A program made the translations under genes and the position numbers. A stretch of 64,000 bases of DNA from contig JASEFU010000004.1 in assembly GCA_030018455.1 (NCBI GenBank), positions 111,548 to 175,547 on the forward strand, written 5' to 3'. Shown here piece after piece: positions 26,488 to 35,861 of the stretch. The first letter of the stretch is position 1. Every line of letters begins with the position of its first letter. The notes beneath the pieces were generated by a model that worked only from the letters and a program-made list of their open reading frames with translations, was not told where the DNA came from and ran no database searches. Source of the DNA: Dehalococcoidia bacterium (GTDB lineage Bacteria > Chloroflexota > Dehalococcoidia > DSTF01 > JALHUB01).

Positions 26488-28224
26488 ATGAAGAGCTTAA
26501 AGATCATGTGCGGCGTCTTTGCCGCGGTGATCGCCGCGGCCGCCGCCTGCGGGGGCGACGGCGGAGGCGAAGGGCCGCGGCCGCCCCAGGCGCCGGTGGA
26601 GACGCCGGAGAGACTGGATGTGGAGGACCTCTCGCGTTCGGTCGTAATGGTGGCGCCGGGCATCTACGAGGGCCGCAGTTTCGAGCCCGTTGCCAGCGGC
26701 TCCGCCACGATCATCGACGATAGCGGGCTTCTACTCACCAACTTCCACGTCGTCGACCCGGATTCCGTCGGTGAATACGAAGACATCGGCATATACGTGG
26801 CCGGCGAGCCCGAAGAAGTCCCGGAACTGACGTACTTCGGCGGTCTTGCAGCCTGGGACGAGGAGATCGATCTCGCCGTCATCCGCATCACCCGTAACCG
26901 CAACGGGATCGAGATCGACGCTTCCGCGCTCGACCTCGATGAAATCAGGCTGGGCAGCGTCGATGACCTCGAGATCGGCGCTCCGCTCACCATTCTCGGC
27001 TATCCCGCCATCGGCGAAGGTTCGCTCGAGCTCACGAAAGGCTCAGTAAGCGGCTTCGTCGCCGGGGAAGGACGCAAGCAGGCGTGGATCAAGACGGACG
27101 CCCGCCTCGCGCCCGGCAACAGCGGTGGCGGCGCCTTCGACGAACGGGGCTACCTGGTGGGCGTGCCCAGCGCGGTCTACTACGTCGAGGAGCTGGGGCT
27201 CGAAGGCTCGGGACGCATCCGTCCCATCGACCTTGCGTTCGAGCTCCTGGAGGAGGCGAAAGCGACGAAAGCGGCGGTCATCCCGCGGCCGCAGCAGTCT
27301 TCACCGGACATTTACGAGCTGGACCTGCCGCTCTTGGCCGCCGAAGACATCGGCCCCGGTTTCGTTCTGGGAGAGGAGGTCTTCCTCACAAACGAGGACC
27401 GGGCATCGTGGTACCTCGATCCCGAGGAGGCGATAGCGTTCTACGAGGCGTACGGCCGCGTGGGCGGGGTAAGGCGTGTCTTCGACAACATCGACGCCGC
27501 GGAACGGGCGGGCGATATCCCCGTCTTCATTTTCGCGCAACTCGATCTGTATGAGACGGAGAGAGGGGCCGCCGGCGCGACCTCAGGCTGCGAAGAGTTT
27601 CTTGACACGGCCTGGGAGTTCGTGACCGCGGTGGGCTTCGAGTTCTACGAGCCCGAATACCTGTCGGACCCCATGCTGGGGGACGAGGGCTGCACCTTTG
27701 CGACGGAAGAGATCGTATCTTCGCCCGGTGAGCCGCCGCTGCTGCTTGCCTTCACCGGCTTCCGGCAGGGCAACGTGCTCGCTGTCGTGGGAGTGTTGAC
27801 GCTGGAAGAGGGCATGTCGTATGAGGGGCTGGCGTATCTCGCCGGCGCCCAGAGCGACCTGCTGGCCTATGAGATGGGGCTTGTCGCGCCGCCGAGGCAG
27901 CCGCCGGCTCCAGCGGCGCCCCCGCCGCCGGCGTCGCCCGCCGGCTATTCGACGCCTGAAGAAGCCATCGGCGTGTACATGTACGGTCTCGGCCTCGGCT
28001 ACAGCGGCGACTGCTACTGGACAACGGAGGACGACATCGGGTCCTACTGCTCCATGCTGGCGGAGGACCGGGGCATGGAGCGGCTCTATCTCGTGGGACT
28101 GGCCTTCTCTGAGGCCGAGGCGTGGATACTGCTGGAGCAGTTCCCCGACGGGTCGTGGGCAGGAATCGACGACATGGCCGTCGAGTACGATGGCTGGGGC
28201 AATCTCCTGCCATGCCCCTGGTGA
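26488..28224 (+). CDS. Trypsin-like serine protease lipoprotein with shared C-terminal domain
   Basis: 578 residues. Lipoprotein signal ending A-A-A-C (Cys21), so it is envelope-anchored. Residues about 45-270 are an S1-type protease with His87 (LLTNFHVVD), Asp128 (EEIDLAVIRI) and Ser212 (RLAPGNSGGGAF), as in HtrA/DegP-like enzymes but without a PDZ domain. Residues about 280-460 form an acidic middle region of unknown fold, a Pro-rich linker follows, and residues 488-578 are the SPE/DIGSYCS/GLAFSE domain also found at the end of the protein at 4984-5577. AAGAGG precedes the ATG used. Substrate unknown. Confidence 0.9.
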   Translation: MKSLKIMCGVFAAVIAAAAACGGDGGGEGPRPPQAPVETPERLDVEDLSRSVVMVAPGIYEGRSFEPVASGSATIIDDSGLLLTNFHVVDPDSVGEYEDIGIYVAGEPEEVPELTYFGGLAAWDEEIDLAVIRITRNRNGIEIDASALDLDEIRLGSVDDLEIGAPLTILGYPAIGEGSLELTKGSVSGFVAGEGRKQAWIKTDARLAPGNSGGGAFDERGYLVGVPSAVYYVEELGLEGSGRIRPIDLAFELLEEAKATKAAVIPRPQQSSPDIYELDLPLLAAEDIGPGFVLGEEVFLTNEDRASWYLDPEEAIAFYEAYGRVGGVRRVFDNIDAAERAGDIPVFIFAQLDLYETERGAAGATSGCEEFLDTAWEFVTAVGFEFYEPEYLSDPMLGDEGCTFATEEIVSSPGEPPLLLAFTGFRQGNVLAVVGVLTLEEGMSYEGLAYLAGAQSDLLAYEMGLVAPPRQPPAPAAPPPPASPAGYSTPEEAIGVYMYGLGLGYSGDCYWTTEDDIGSYCSMLAEDRGMERLYLVGLAFSEAEAWILLEQFPDGSWAGIDDMAVEYDGWGNLLPCPW

Positions 28225-28371
28225 CGGCAATCGGGCGCGGTATCGACGGGACGGGGCGCGTGCAAGCCATGCGTCCCGTCTGATTGTCCGCCTCAAGAGA
28301 GAAGCAGATGGGCGCGGCTGCGATCGGCGGAGGGGATCAGGTCCCGGCTGCAGCGCGGCGGGCGCGCAAGC

Positions 28372-30558
28372 TCAGGCGGCCATTTCTTCGAAGGTGCGCA
28401 GGGCGATCTTCTCGATCTGTCCCTTCTCCAGCGCGCGCATGAAGGCATCGACCACCTGCGGTGAGTAGCGCTTTCCCCTCTGCGACTGGATCTCCCTGAC
28501 TGCTTTCGTTGGGGGCCAGGCCTTCTTGTACGGTCGGTCGCTCGTCATGGCGTCGAAGCCGTCGGCCACGGCCACGATAGCAGCGCTGATCGGTATTTCC
28601 GTTTCGCTCAGCCCATCAGGGTAGCCGCTGCCGTCCCAGTTCTCGTGGTGCCAACGGGCGATCTGGCGCGCCTTCTCCAGCCAGACGTGGCCGGCGAGAA
28701 GCTCATCGCCCCAGACCGTGTGGAGTTTCATCACCTGCCACTCTTCGGGCGTCAGGTCGCCCGGCTTGGTGAGTATTGAGTCGGGGACGCGCAACTTGCC
28801 GATATCGTGAAGAAGTGAGGCAAGGCCGATCTTGGCGCTTTCGTCCGGCGGCAGGCCGAGCTCGTCGGCGATTGCCTCGGAGTAGCCGCGAATCCTGCTG
28901 AGATGGTCTTCGGTGTAGGGGTCGCGCGCCTCTGCGGCTGCTGCGAGGAGCGTGACAATCGTCTCGTAGGCGCCCTGTTTCTCCTCGTCGATCCGCTTCC
29001 GCTCGCTGATATCCTCTACCACCCCGATCCGACCGGTCTGTCTTCCTTCCGGCGAGATTACCGGTCTGGTCATTACTCGGACCCATCGCGTTCTGCCCAC
29101 AGAGTCGACGATGCGCAGCTCGCGGGCGAACTCGCCCATTTCCTCTGCCGCCGATGCAGTTTCCATTATCGTTTCGTCGCGGTCGTCGGGATGGAGAACC
29201 TTTGTCCAGCCATGGCCGAGGCATTCCTCCGCTGTCATGCCGCCGATGGCCTGCAGGTACTCGTTTAGATAGACGCAGTTGCCCGAGGAATCTGTGAGGA
29301 AGATACCGACCGGAGCGAGCGCGCAGAGAGAGCGGAACTTCTGCTCGTTCTCGCGCAGCGCTTCTTCCGCCTTCTTCCAGTCGGTAATGTCGCGCACAGT
29401 GCCGACTGTCGCCAGCGGACGCCCTTTTTCGTCGCGGATAAGTGCGCGGTTGTCGCTGAGCCAGCGGTATTCGCCGTTCTTGCACTTCCAGCGGTACTCA
29501 ATAATCGGGCCGTCCCGGTGTTGAGCCGGCGAGCTGGGGAGCTGATCGGGGGACGTCCGGTACTTTTCGAGATCGTCCGGATGGACCCTTTTCGTCGTTC
29601 CTCGGAGCCCCATATCGATGAGCTCCTCAGGGGTGAACCCGCAAATCGAAAGGACGGAAGGGCTCATGTATTCGTAGGTGCGGGCCTGATGGTTGAGCTT
29701 GTAGATGATGTCGCGCGATACATCAAGGACGTTGCGGAAGCTCTGCTCGGAGATTTGGAGTTTTTCCGTCCGCTCCAGCAGCGCCTCAGTCATGTGGTTG
29801 AAGTCGTCGGCGAGGGCCGTGACCTCCTCCGGGCCGGAGACATGGGCGCGGGCCTCGAGGTTTCCGGAGGCGATCGCGCGCGCGTTCCTCTGTAAAGCCG
29901 CGAGGGGGCGCACGATTCGGGCAGTGGCGAAGCCGAAAGTCGTTATCGAAAACACAAGGACGGCGAAGCAGGAGGCCACGAGGAGCCACAGGGTCAGGTT
30001 GAGAGCGCTGTTTGCCTCGGCTCTGCCGGCCGCCAGATCGGCATCAAGCTCTCCGGCGATGTCGTCGAGAATCGCCATCATCTGCTCGACCTGCGGCCAC
30101 AGTAGCGGCTGGTACTGCTGGCTCACGGAGGTGCGGGTGAACTGATCCGCGGCCAGGGACCAGGCGAGCACGCTGTCCACTTCGGCGCGCACCTCTCCAA
30201 GGTGCCGTGACAGCTTTTCGACCGCCGCCACCTGCGCCGTCGCGCCGAGCGATTCAAGTGCGGTGCGGGCGCGCGCTAGCTCCCTGTCCCCCTGTACCTG
30301 AGCGTTGTAATACATCTTGACGAGAGGGCGGGCGTCGGGGGCAACTGCCGCGGAAGTGAGGGCGATGGCGCCGCGGAAGAACTCGGCGCGCGCGTTCTGG
30401 AGGGCAGTGACGGCGCTCGCCCTCTCCTCAAGCGTATGATTCCTTTCCCTGTCGCTGCGGACGCGCCAGGCCATCAACACGACTATGCCGCTAAGCAGCA
30501 GAAGAAGCAGGAGGTTGGCCAACAAGGCCCAGCCGCGCGCCGATCGTGGTCTTAACAT
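28372..30558 (-). CDS. Membrane HAMP-PAS-PAS-HD-GYP phosphodiesterase
   Basis: 728 residues. Two membrane helices (about 10-30 and 190-215) bracket an extracytoplasmic sensor region, then HAMP (RPLAALQRNARAIASGNLEA), two PAS/PAC units (RNVLDVSRDIIYKLN...; RSLCALAPVGIFLTD...), and an HD-GYP domain with LLHDIGK near residue 583 and HHENWDGSGYPDGL near 636. HD-GYP domains hydrolyse cyclic-di-GMP; the HD and GYP motifs are intact, so activity is likely. The sensed signals are not identifiable. It diverges from the liv operon with 367 bases between. Confidence 0.93.
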   Translation of the reverse strand: MLRPRSARGWALLANLLLLLLLSGIVVLMAWRVRSDRERNHTLEERASAVTALQNARAEFFRGAIALTSAAVAPDARPLVKMYYNAQVQGDRELARARTALESLGATAQVAAVEKLSRHLGEVRAEVDSVLAWSLAADQFTRTSVSQQYQPLLWPQVEQMMAILDDIAGELDADLAAGRAEANSALNLTLWLLVASCFAVLVFSITTFGFATARIVRPLAALQRNARAIASGNLEARAHVSGPEEVTALADDFNHMTEALLERTEKLQISEQSFRNVLDVSRDIIYKLNHQARTYEYMSPSVLSICGFTPEELIDMGLRGTTKRVHPDDLEKYRTSPDQLPSSPAQHRDGPIIEYRWKCKNGEYRWLSDNRALIRDEKGRPLATVGTVRDITDWKKAEEALRENEQKFRSLCALAPVGIFLTDSSGNCVYLNEYLQAIGGMTAEECLGHGWTKVLHPDDRDETIMETASAAEEMGEFARELRIVDSVGRTRWVRVMTRPVISPEGRQTGRIGVVEDISERKRIDEEKQGAYETIVTLLAAAAEARDPYTEDHLSRIRGYSEAIADELGLPPDESAKIGLASLLHDIGKLRVPDSILTKPGDLTPEEWQVMKLHTVWGDELLAGHVWLEKARQIARWHHENWDGSGYPDGLSETEIPISAAIVAVADGFDAMTSDRPYKKAWPPTKAVREIQSQRGKRYSPQVVDAFMRALEKGQIEKIALRTFEEMAA

Positions 30559-30848
30559 CCGATAGTCGCGTACCTGTCGCCGTTTGTGTCTCGCCGATAG
30601 GGTTCCTCTTGGCTCAAGTGCGAATCTCTAGTCACCTCTTAATAGTCGGCGAAAAGCAAGCGTTGTTTATCTATCCGAATAGGTAGGAAGCGGGCGGGCG
30701 CCGTTCCGGAGCAAGAGAAGACACCGCGGGATTCTTGGGAACGGCAGCAGATATGAGGAGGCATGGCGCCAAACCAGGCCCCGCCGCCCGTTGTTCCGGC
30801 AGCGAAAGCAGCGCGGCCGCTGCGGCGTCTTCCTCCACGGCTATAGTA
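30559..30848. other. Intergenic region upstream of livG, no gene recognised
   Basis: Spacer between the divergent HD-GYP and liv genes. A 72-codon open frame on minus (30671-30889) is low in complexity and has no ribosome site. I see no repeat or RNA here; the liv promoter begins at 30849. Confidence 0.4.
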
Positions 30849-30901
30849 TTGGCGGCCTGAGCAGAGTTTTTGTATAGTAGAGTCTGCAAATCTGACGCAG
30901 A
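30849..30901 (+). promoter_or_regulatory. liv operon promoter and inverted repeat
   Basis: TTGGCG (30849-30854), 18-base spacer, TATAGT (30873-30878). Just downstream is TCTGC-N9-GCAGA (30883-30901), placed at the expected start of transcription, a possible operator. The livG start lies 25 bases after it. Confidence 0.5.
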
Positions 30902-30925
30902 TAGGGAAGAAGTCGTTTGGGAAGC

Positions 30926-31699
30926 ATGAACGGTGATCTGCTGGAGGTTCGGAGCGTCACCAAGGCGTTCGAGGGCCTGAAGGCGGTGAACGAGTGCTCG
31001 CTCAACGTGAAAGAGGGCACGATAACCGGCCTCATCGGTCCTAACGGCGCCGGCAAGACGACGCTGTTCAACCTGGTAACCGGCTTTCTCAAGCCCACCG
31101 CGGGCGAGATCGTGTTCGGCGGCGATCGAATCGACTGCCTACCGCCGCACCGCGTGTTCAGCAAGGGGGTGGTGAGGACCTTCCAGATACCGCGTGAGCT
31201 GAAGCTGATGACGGTGCTGGAGAACCTTATGCTGGTGCCGTCCGCGCAGGCGGGCGAGAGCCTCTGGAGGTCGTGGTTCATGCCGTTCACCGTGCGCCGA
31301 CAGGAACGCGAGATCCGCGAGAAGGCGCTGGAAGTGCTGGAGTTCGTCAACCTCTGGCACCTGCGTGACGAATACGCCTCCAACCTGTCGTCGGGCCAGA
31401 AGAAGCTGCTGGAGCTGGCGCGCACGCTGATGTGCGGCCCGCGCATGATCCTTCTCGACGAGCCGGGCGCGGGCGTGAACCCTACCCTTATGAAGAGCCT
31501 CGTTACCCTTATCGAGCGGCTCCGTGATGAGGCGGGGATCACGTTCTTCCTCATCGAGCACGACATGGACCTCGTCGCCCGGCTGTGCAACCCCGTAATC
31601 GTGATGAGCAGTGGCGAGCGGATTGCTGAGGGCACGCCCGAAGAGGTCGTGCGCGATGAGCGGGTCCTTGAAGCGTACCTGGGGGGACAGTACCGGTGA
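30926..31699 (+). CDS. livG: Branched-chain amino-acid ABC transporter ATP-binding protein
   Basis: 257 residues. Walker A GPNGAGKTT, the Q-loop region, the ABC signature LSSGQKKLLELA, Walker B MILLDEP and the switch-His IEHDMDLVA are complete. The long insert between Walker A and the signature (including RRQEREIREKALEVLEF) and the order of neighbours identify LivG rather than LivF. It energises import of Leu/Ile/Val or related amino acids with LivF. Its stop overlaps the livF start (GTGA), giving translational coupling. Confidence 0.93.
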   Translation: MNGDLLEVRSVTKAFEGLKAVNECSLNVKEGTITGLIGPNGAGKTTLFNLVTGFLKPTAGEIVFGGDRIDCLPPHRVFSKGVVRTFQIPRELKLMTVLENLMLVPSAQAGESLWRSWFMPFTVRRQEREIREKALEVLEFVNLWHLRDEYASNLSSGQKKLLELARTLMCGPRMILLDEPGAGVNPTLMKSLVTLIERLRDEAGITFFLIEHDMDLVARLCNPVIVMSSGERIAEGTPEEVVRDERVLEAYLGGQYR

Positions 31700-32400
31700 C
31701 AGTCCTCGAGGCCGACAGCATCGTAACGGGATACGGCGAAGTCGATATCCTTCACGGCGTGTCCGTGATGGTGGACAAGGGGGAGATCGTCGCCGTCATC
31801 GGCCCTAACGGCGCCGGTAAGTCGACCCTGATGAAGGCGATCTTCGGCCTGCTCAAGATCAGGAAGGGCAAGGTAGTCTTCAACGGCGCTGAAGTGACGA
31901 ACCTTGCGCCTCAGCACATGGTGCGAAAGGGGATCTGCTACGTGCCCCAGAGCGACAACGTCTTTCCCTCCCTCACCATCGAAGAAAACCTGGAGATGGG
32001 CGCCTTCATCCGCCGCGATGGGCTGAAGAGAAAGCGCGAAGAGATGTACGAGCTTTTCCCGCCCCTCGCCGAGCGGCCGCACCTGCGCGCGGGCAAGCTC
32101 TCCGGGGGCCAGCGTCAGATGCTCGCCCTTGCCCGCGCCCTGATGCTGGAGCCGCGCCTGCTCCTGCTCGATGAGCCTACCGCCAGCCTATCGCCGAAGA
32201 TGGTCGGCGATATCCTGGCCATGATCCGCAACATCAACCGGCTGGGAGTGGCCATACTGATAGTGGAGCAGAACGCCCGCGAGGCACTCAACCTCTGTCA
32301 TCGAGGATACGTCCTGGTGATGGGCAAGAACGCGCTGGAAGGCTCAGGGCAGGACCTGCTCAGCAGCGAAGATGTGGGAAGGCTGTATCTCGGGGGTTAG
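31696..32400 (+). CDS. livF: Branched-chain amino-acid ABC transporter ATP-binding protein
   Basis: 234 residues, the shorter of the two ATPases. Walker A GPNGAGKSTLMKA, signature LSGGQRQMLALARALM, Walker B LLLLDEP with TASLSPKM, and EQNAREAL after the switch strand. Begins at a GTG that overlaps the livG stop. The last codons lie 12 bases from livH. Confidence 0.93.
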   Translation: MTVLEADSIVTGYGEVDILHGVSVMVDKGEIVAVIGPNGAGKSTLMKAIFGLLKIRKGKVVFNGAEVTNLAPQHMVRKGICYVPQSDNVFPSLTIEENLEMGAFIRRDGLKRKREEMYELFPPLAERPHLRAGKLSGGQRQMLALARALMLEPRLLLLDEPTASLSPKMVGDILAMIRNINRLGVAILIVEQNAREALNLCHRGYVLVMGKNALEGSGQDLLSSEDVGRLYLGG

Positions 32401-32411
32401 ACGGGAGCGCA

Positions 32412-33296
32412 GTGGCCCAGCTAGTGGTCGTAGGTCTCATTGTGGGCAGCGTGATTGCGCTGGGGGCGATCGGGCTGACACTTATCTACGGTGTGCTGAA
32501 GTTCGCCAACTTCGCGCACGGCGATCTGATGACGGCCGGCGCTTACATCGCCCTCTTCATCTTCTTCGGTAACGACCGCCTCGGCCCCCTTTCCTTCGGC
32601 TACGGTATGATCCCCGCGATCCTGGCGGCGATGATCGGCGTCGGCGTCCTCTCGGTCGCCATTGACCGCATTGTCTACCGCCCGCTGCGCAACCGGAAGG
32701 CGGGGCTCGTCATCCTGGCGATGTCATCCCTGGGCATGGCGATGGTCGTGCGGAGCATGGTCTACCTGCTATGGGGCCCTGATCAGCAGTTCTACGTGCT
32801 GGGCATACAGAAGGCGATGAGCCTGCCACTGGGGATACGCCTCAAGCCCGACCAGGCCTTCATCGGGTGCGCGGCGCTGGGCGTGATGGCGCTTGTCTAT
32901 CTGCTGCTCTACCGCACGAAGCTGGGGAAGGCGATGCGCGCCACCGCTGACAACATGGAGCTGGCCCGCGTGTCGGGAATCGATACGGAGAAAGTCGTCA
33001 TCTGGACGTGGGCGATCGGCGGTGCGCTCGCCGGGCTGGCAGGCGTTCTGCTGGGGATTCAGTCGCACCTGATGCCGGAGATGGGCTTCATCTTCCTGCT
33101 GCCCCTCTTCTCGGCGGCGATCCTTGGCGGCGTGGGCAGCCCGCAGGGCGCATTGGTAGGGGCGCTCATCGTAGGCGTATCACAGGAACTGTCGACGGAG
33201 TGGTTATCGCCGGCCTACAAACCGGCGGTGGCGTTCATGCTGCTCTTCGCGATCCTGCTGTTCAAGCCGACGGGTCTCTTCGGAGCGAAGGCATGA
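32412..33296 (+). CDS. livH: Branched-chain amino-acid ABC transporter permease
   Basis: 294 residues, about eight membrane helices. GAIGLTLIYGVLKFANFAHGDL near the N-terminus is the LivH hallmark, with GRL-free ILGGVGSPQGALVGALIVG near the C-terminus, the coupling (EAA-like) loop. GTG start with GGGAG just before. The stop overlaps the livM ATG (ATGA). Forms the membrane pore together with LivM. Confidence 0.92.
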   Translation: MAQLVVVGLIVGSVIALGAIGLTLIYGVLKFANFAHGDLMTAGAYIALFIFFGNDRLGPLSFGYGMIPAILAAMIGVGVLSVAIDRIVYRPLRNRKAGLVILAMSSLGMAMVVRSMVYLLWGPDQQFYVLGIQKAMSLPLGIRLKPDQAFIGCAALGVMALVYLLLYRTKLGKAMRATADNMELARVSGIDTEKVVIWTWAIGGALAGLAGVLLGIQSHLMPEMGFIFLLPLFSAAILGGVGSPQGALVGALIVGVSQELSTEWLSPAYKPAVAFMLLFAILLFKPTGLFGAKA

Positions 33297-34348
33297 TCGA
33301 CTTCTTCACCGACTTTTTCAGCCTTTCTTACCTGGCCTCGTTCCTGATTCTGGTGGGAATCTACGCCATATTTGCCCTCGGCCTGAACGTTCACTGGGGC
33401 TACACGGGCATCTTCAACTTCGGCATCGCCGGGTTTTTCGCGGTTGGCGCTTACACCACGGCCATCCTGACGAAGGGCCCTTCGACCGGCCAGTACGTCG
33501 AGTACATCGGCGGGTACGAGTTGCCGTTTGTTGTCGGCGTAATGGGTGCGGGCCTCGCATGCGGAGTGATAGCGTTCATCATCGGTATACCCACCCTCAG
33601 CCTGCGTGAGGACTACCTTGCCATCGCTTCCATCGGCGTCGCGGAGACGTTGCGGCGCATCTTCATCAACGAGCGCTGGCTGGCGAACGGCACGCGGGGG
33701 ATGATCGGCATCCCGCAGCCGCTGCATGATCTGGTGGACCCGTCCGACTACAAGTACATCTATTTGGGGATCGTCGTCGTTATTGTCATCCTCGTGTACG
33801 TCGCCATCGAGCGCGGGATCCGTTCGCCCTGGGGCCGCGTCCTGCGGGCGATCCGCGAGGACGAGATCACGGCGGCGGCGAGCGGGAAGAGCGTGTTTTC
33901 GTTCAAGATGCAGTCGTTCGTCTTCGGGGCGGTGATCATGGGCATCGGGGGCGCGGTGTACGCCCACTACGTGCGCGCCATTACGCCCGACACGTTCACG
34001 CCCTTCTTCGGCACGTTCCTCATCTGGGTGATGCTGATCGTTGGCGGCAGCGGGAATAGCAAGGGCGCCATTCTGGGAGCGTTCGTTGTCTGGCTGATAT
34101 GGGACAGGACGAACTGGATTATCGGGCACTCCGGGGAAGCGCTGGAAACGCGCATCTTCTACGTGCGCAATCTCTTGATCGGGCTCCTCATCGTGATTGT
34201 TTTGTTGCTGCGCCCGAAGGGACTTCTGGGCGAGGAGAAGGTAGTGTCGCTGTTTGCCGGGAAGGAGGACAAGGAGGTGAAGCACAGGGAGACGGAGGAA
34301 GAAGAAGGGGCGGCGGTAGCGCCGGTCGGAAGCGGCGAACCGGGGTAG
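33293..34348 (+). CDS. livM: Branched-chain amino-acid ABC transporter permease
   Basis: 351 residues, about nine membrane helices. Begins MIDFFTDFFSLSYLASFLIL; ALGLNVHWGYTGIFNFGIAGFF and GGSGNSKGAILGAFVVWLIWD are characteristic of LivM. A hydrophilic, Lys/Glu-rich tail of about 40 residues after the last helix is longer than usual. Coupled to livH by ATGA. Ends 24 bases before a shared hairpin terminator. Confidence 0.92.
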   Translation: MIDFFTDFFSLSYLASFLILVGIYAIFALGLNVHWGYTGIFNFGIAGFFAVGAYTTAILTKGPSTGQYVEYIGGYELPFVVGVMGAGLACGVIAFIIGIPTLSLREDYLAIASIGVAETLRRIFINERWLANGTRGMIGIPQPLHDLVDPSDYKYIYLGIVVVIVILVYVAIERGIRSPWGRVLRAIREDEITAAASGKSVFSFKMQSFVFGAVIMGIGGAVYAHYVRAITPDTFTPFFGTFLIWVMLIVGGSGNSKGAILGAFVVWLIWDRTNWIIGHSGEALETRIFYVRNLLIGLLIVIVLLLRPKGLLGEEKVVSLFAGKEDKEVKHRETEEEEGAAVAPVGSGEPG

Positions 34349-34372
34349 CGCTTCGGGAACACAGAGGAAAAG

Positions 34373-34403
34373 TAGCGGCCCGGATAGAGAGTCCGGGCCG
34401 CTA
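34373..34403. terminator. Hairpin terminator between livM and the binding-protein gene
   Basis: TAGCGGCCCGGA / TCCGGGCCGCTA, a perfect 12-bp stem with a 7-base loop, between convergent genes. A short pyrimidine run (GCTTCTTAT) follows on plus; it can act in both directions. Confidence 0.75.
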
Positions 34404-34422
34404 GCTTCTTATCGTGGCGCGA

Positions 34423-35739
34423 CTATTCGACGGTCACCGGCTCGGTGCGCACGGTGACGATTTCGCCGCCTTCGTACTTCCAGATCTCGATGTAGCCGGA
34501 AGGCACGTCGCCGTTCTCGTCCCAGCCGTTGAAGCCGGAAGCGCCTTCGTAGTTGATCGCCTTGCCCTCGGCAATGAGCTCCAGCGCCTTCTTAATGTCT
34601 GCGGCGCCCGGGCCGATTTTCTCGCCGTTGGGGTCGTTAAGCTCCCTCATGGCGTCGCGGATCTCCGCCGGATCGAGGGAGCCCGCCTTCGCGGCCCCGA
34701 GGGCGATCATGATCACCGCGTCGTAGGACTCAGCGATGTAGGGCAGAGGCGGGAGCTCGCCGAACTCGGCCTCGAACTCGGAGCGCCACTGCGCCGGGAT
34801 CTCCGCCGCTGCCGAAACAGTGCCGTACATCCCCTCGACGTTCTCAGCGCCCACCGCCTCAACGATGTCCTCTGACTTCGTGCCGTCGCAGAACAGGAAC
34901 GTGTCAAAGAGGTCGTTTTCGATCGCTTCCTTGAGGTAAACGGTCGCGCTCTGAGGATAGCTCAGCGCGGCGAGAGCATCGGGGTCGCCCTCAGCCGCCT
35001 GCTGAAGCTCTGACAGGTACGAGGCCTGCTCCTGCTCGTGAGGCACCTCGGCGGGCACTTCGCCCCCAAGCTCCTCGAATGCCGCCCTGAAGTTCTCGGA
35101 CAGCCCCTCGCCATAGGGGTTGTTCACGTACATAGTGGAGACTTTCTTGTAGCCGAGCTCGTTGGCCAGCTGGGCGAGGACGAGCCCCTGGGCGGCGTCG
35201 GACAGCGTTGTGCGGAAGAGGAAGTCATTGTCATCGACCGCGCTGAGAGCGGGAGACGTGGAAGCCGGGGAGATCTGAATGATCCCTTCTGGCACAGTGA
35301 CGGCCTCCGCCACCGCCAGCGTAACGCCACTGGAGAGCGAGCCGACTATCGCCTGTACCCCCTCCGTGTTCACCAGGTTTTGCGCGGCCTGTACTGCGGC
35401 CGTGGGGTTTGTCTGCGAATCGGCCCGCTTGAGCACGATGTCGTTCCCCAGCACGCCGCCGGCGTCGTTGATGTGCTTGGCGGCCAGCTTGGCGCCGTTC
35501 TCCATGTTAGGCCCGAATTCAGCGAGGTCGCCCGTGAAGTCGAAAAGGATACCGATTGTTAACGTGCCTTCTGCGGCGGGCGTCTTGCCGCCGGACGGCG
35601 TTTCGGCCGAGGGCGTCTCGCCTGCCTCTTCTTCGTCCTCGCCGCACGCCGCCATGACGAGGGCGAACAGCGAGACCAGAGTCAGTAAGACCAGAAGCAA
35701 GCGCTTTGCCTTACTGCTCCCCCTAGTAGTTCTATGCAT
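34423..35739 (-). CDS. livK: Branched-chain amino-acid ABC transporter substrate-binding lipoprotein
   Basis: 438 residues. A signal peptide ends in VMAAC, so it is a lipoprotein, followed by an acidic Glu/Pro/Thr linker. The mature part has the periplasmic-binding type 1 fold: TLTIGILFDFTGDLAEFGPNM at the start, VNTEGVQAIVGSLSSGV, FRTTLSDAAQGLVLA, and MYVNNPYGEGLSENF. It captures amino acids for LivGFHM. It is on the opposite strand from the transporter genes, so expression is separate, from the promoter at 35833-35861. Confidence 0.92.
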   Translation of the reverse strand: MHRTTRGSSKAKRLLLVLLTLVSLFALVMAACGEDEEEAGETPSAETPSGGKTPAAEGTLTIGILFDFTGDLAEFGPNMENGAKLAAKHINDAGGVLGNDIVLKRADSQTNPTAAVQAAQNLVNTEGVQAIVGSLSSGVTLAVAEAVTVPEGIIQISPASTSPALSAVDDNDFLFRTTLSDAAQGLVLAQLANELGYKKVSTMYVNNPYGEGLSENFRAAFEELGGEVPAEVPHEQEQASYLSELQQAAEGDPDALAALSYPQSATVYLKEAIENDLFDTFLFCDGTKSEDIVEAVGAENVEGMYGTVSAAAEIPAQWRSEFEAEFGELPPLPYIAESYDAVIMIALGAAKAGSLDPAEIRDAMRELNDPNGEKIGPGAADIKKALELIAEGKAINYEGASGFNGWDENGDVPSGYIEIWKYEGGEIVTVRTEPVTVE

Positions 35740-35801
35740 GCTTTCCTTTGACCTCCCTTCTGGATTACTGCCGACTTGACTGCGCCTTGGACCAGCGCAG
35801 G

Positions 35802-35820
35802 CATTGCCTCTGAGGCAATG
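35802..35820 (-). promoter_or_regulatory. Palindromic operator candidate at the livK start of transcription
   Basis: CATTGCCTC-T-GAGGCAATG, a perfect 9-bp inverted repeat beginning about six bases after the predicted transcription start of livK. Confidence 0.55.
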
Positions 35821-35832
35821 AAGCTTAGCGAG

Positions 35833-35861
35833 ATTCTAAAGGGCAAATCGAGTTTGGTCAA
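35833..35861 (-). promoter_or_regulatory. livK promoter
   Basis: TTGACC (35861-35856), 17-base spacer, TAGAAT (35838-35833): five of six matches in both boxes, reading toward livK. Gives a 5' leader of about 85 bases. Confidence 0.75.

Noticed and set aside
30671..30889. 72-codon minus-strand open frame upstream of livG
   Set aside because: Ala-rich, no ribosome site, and overlaps the liv promoter.
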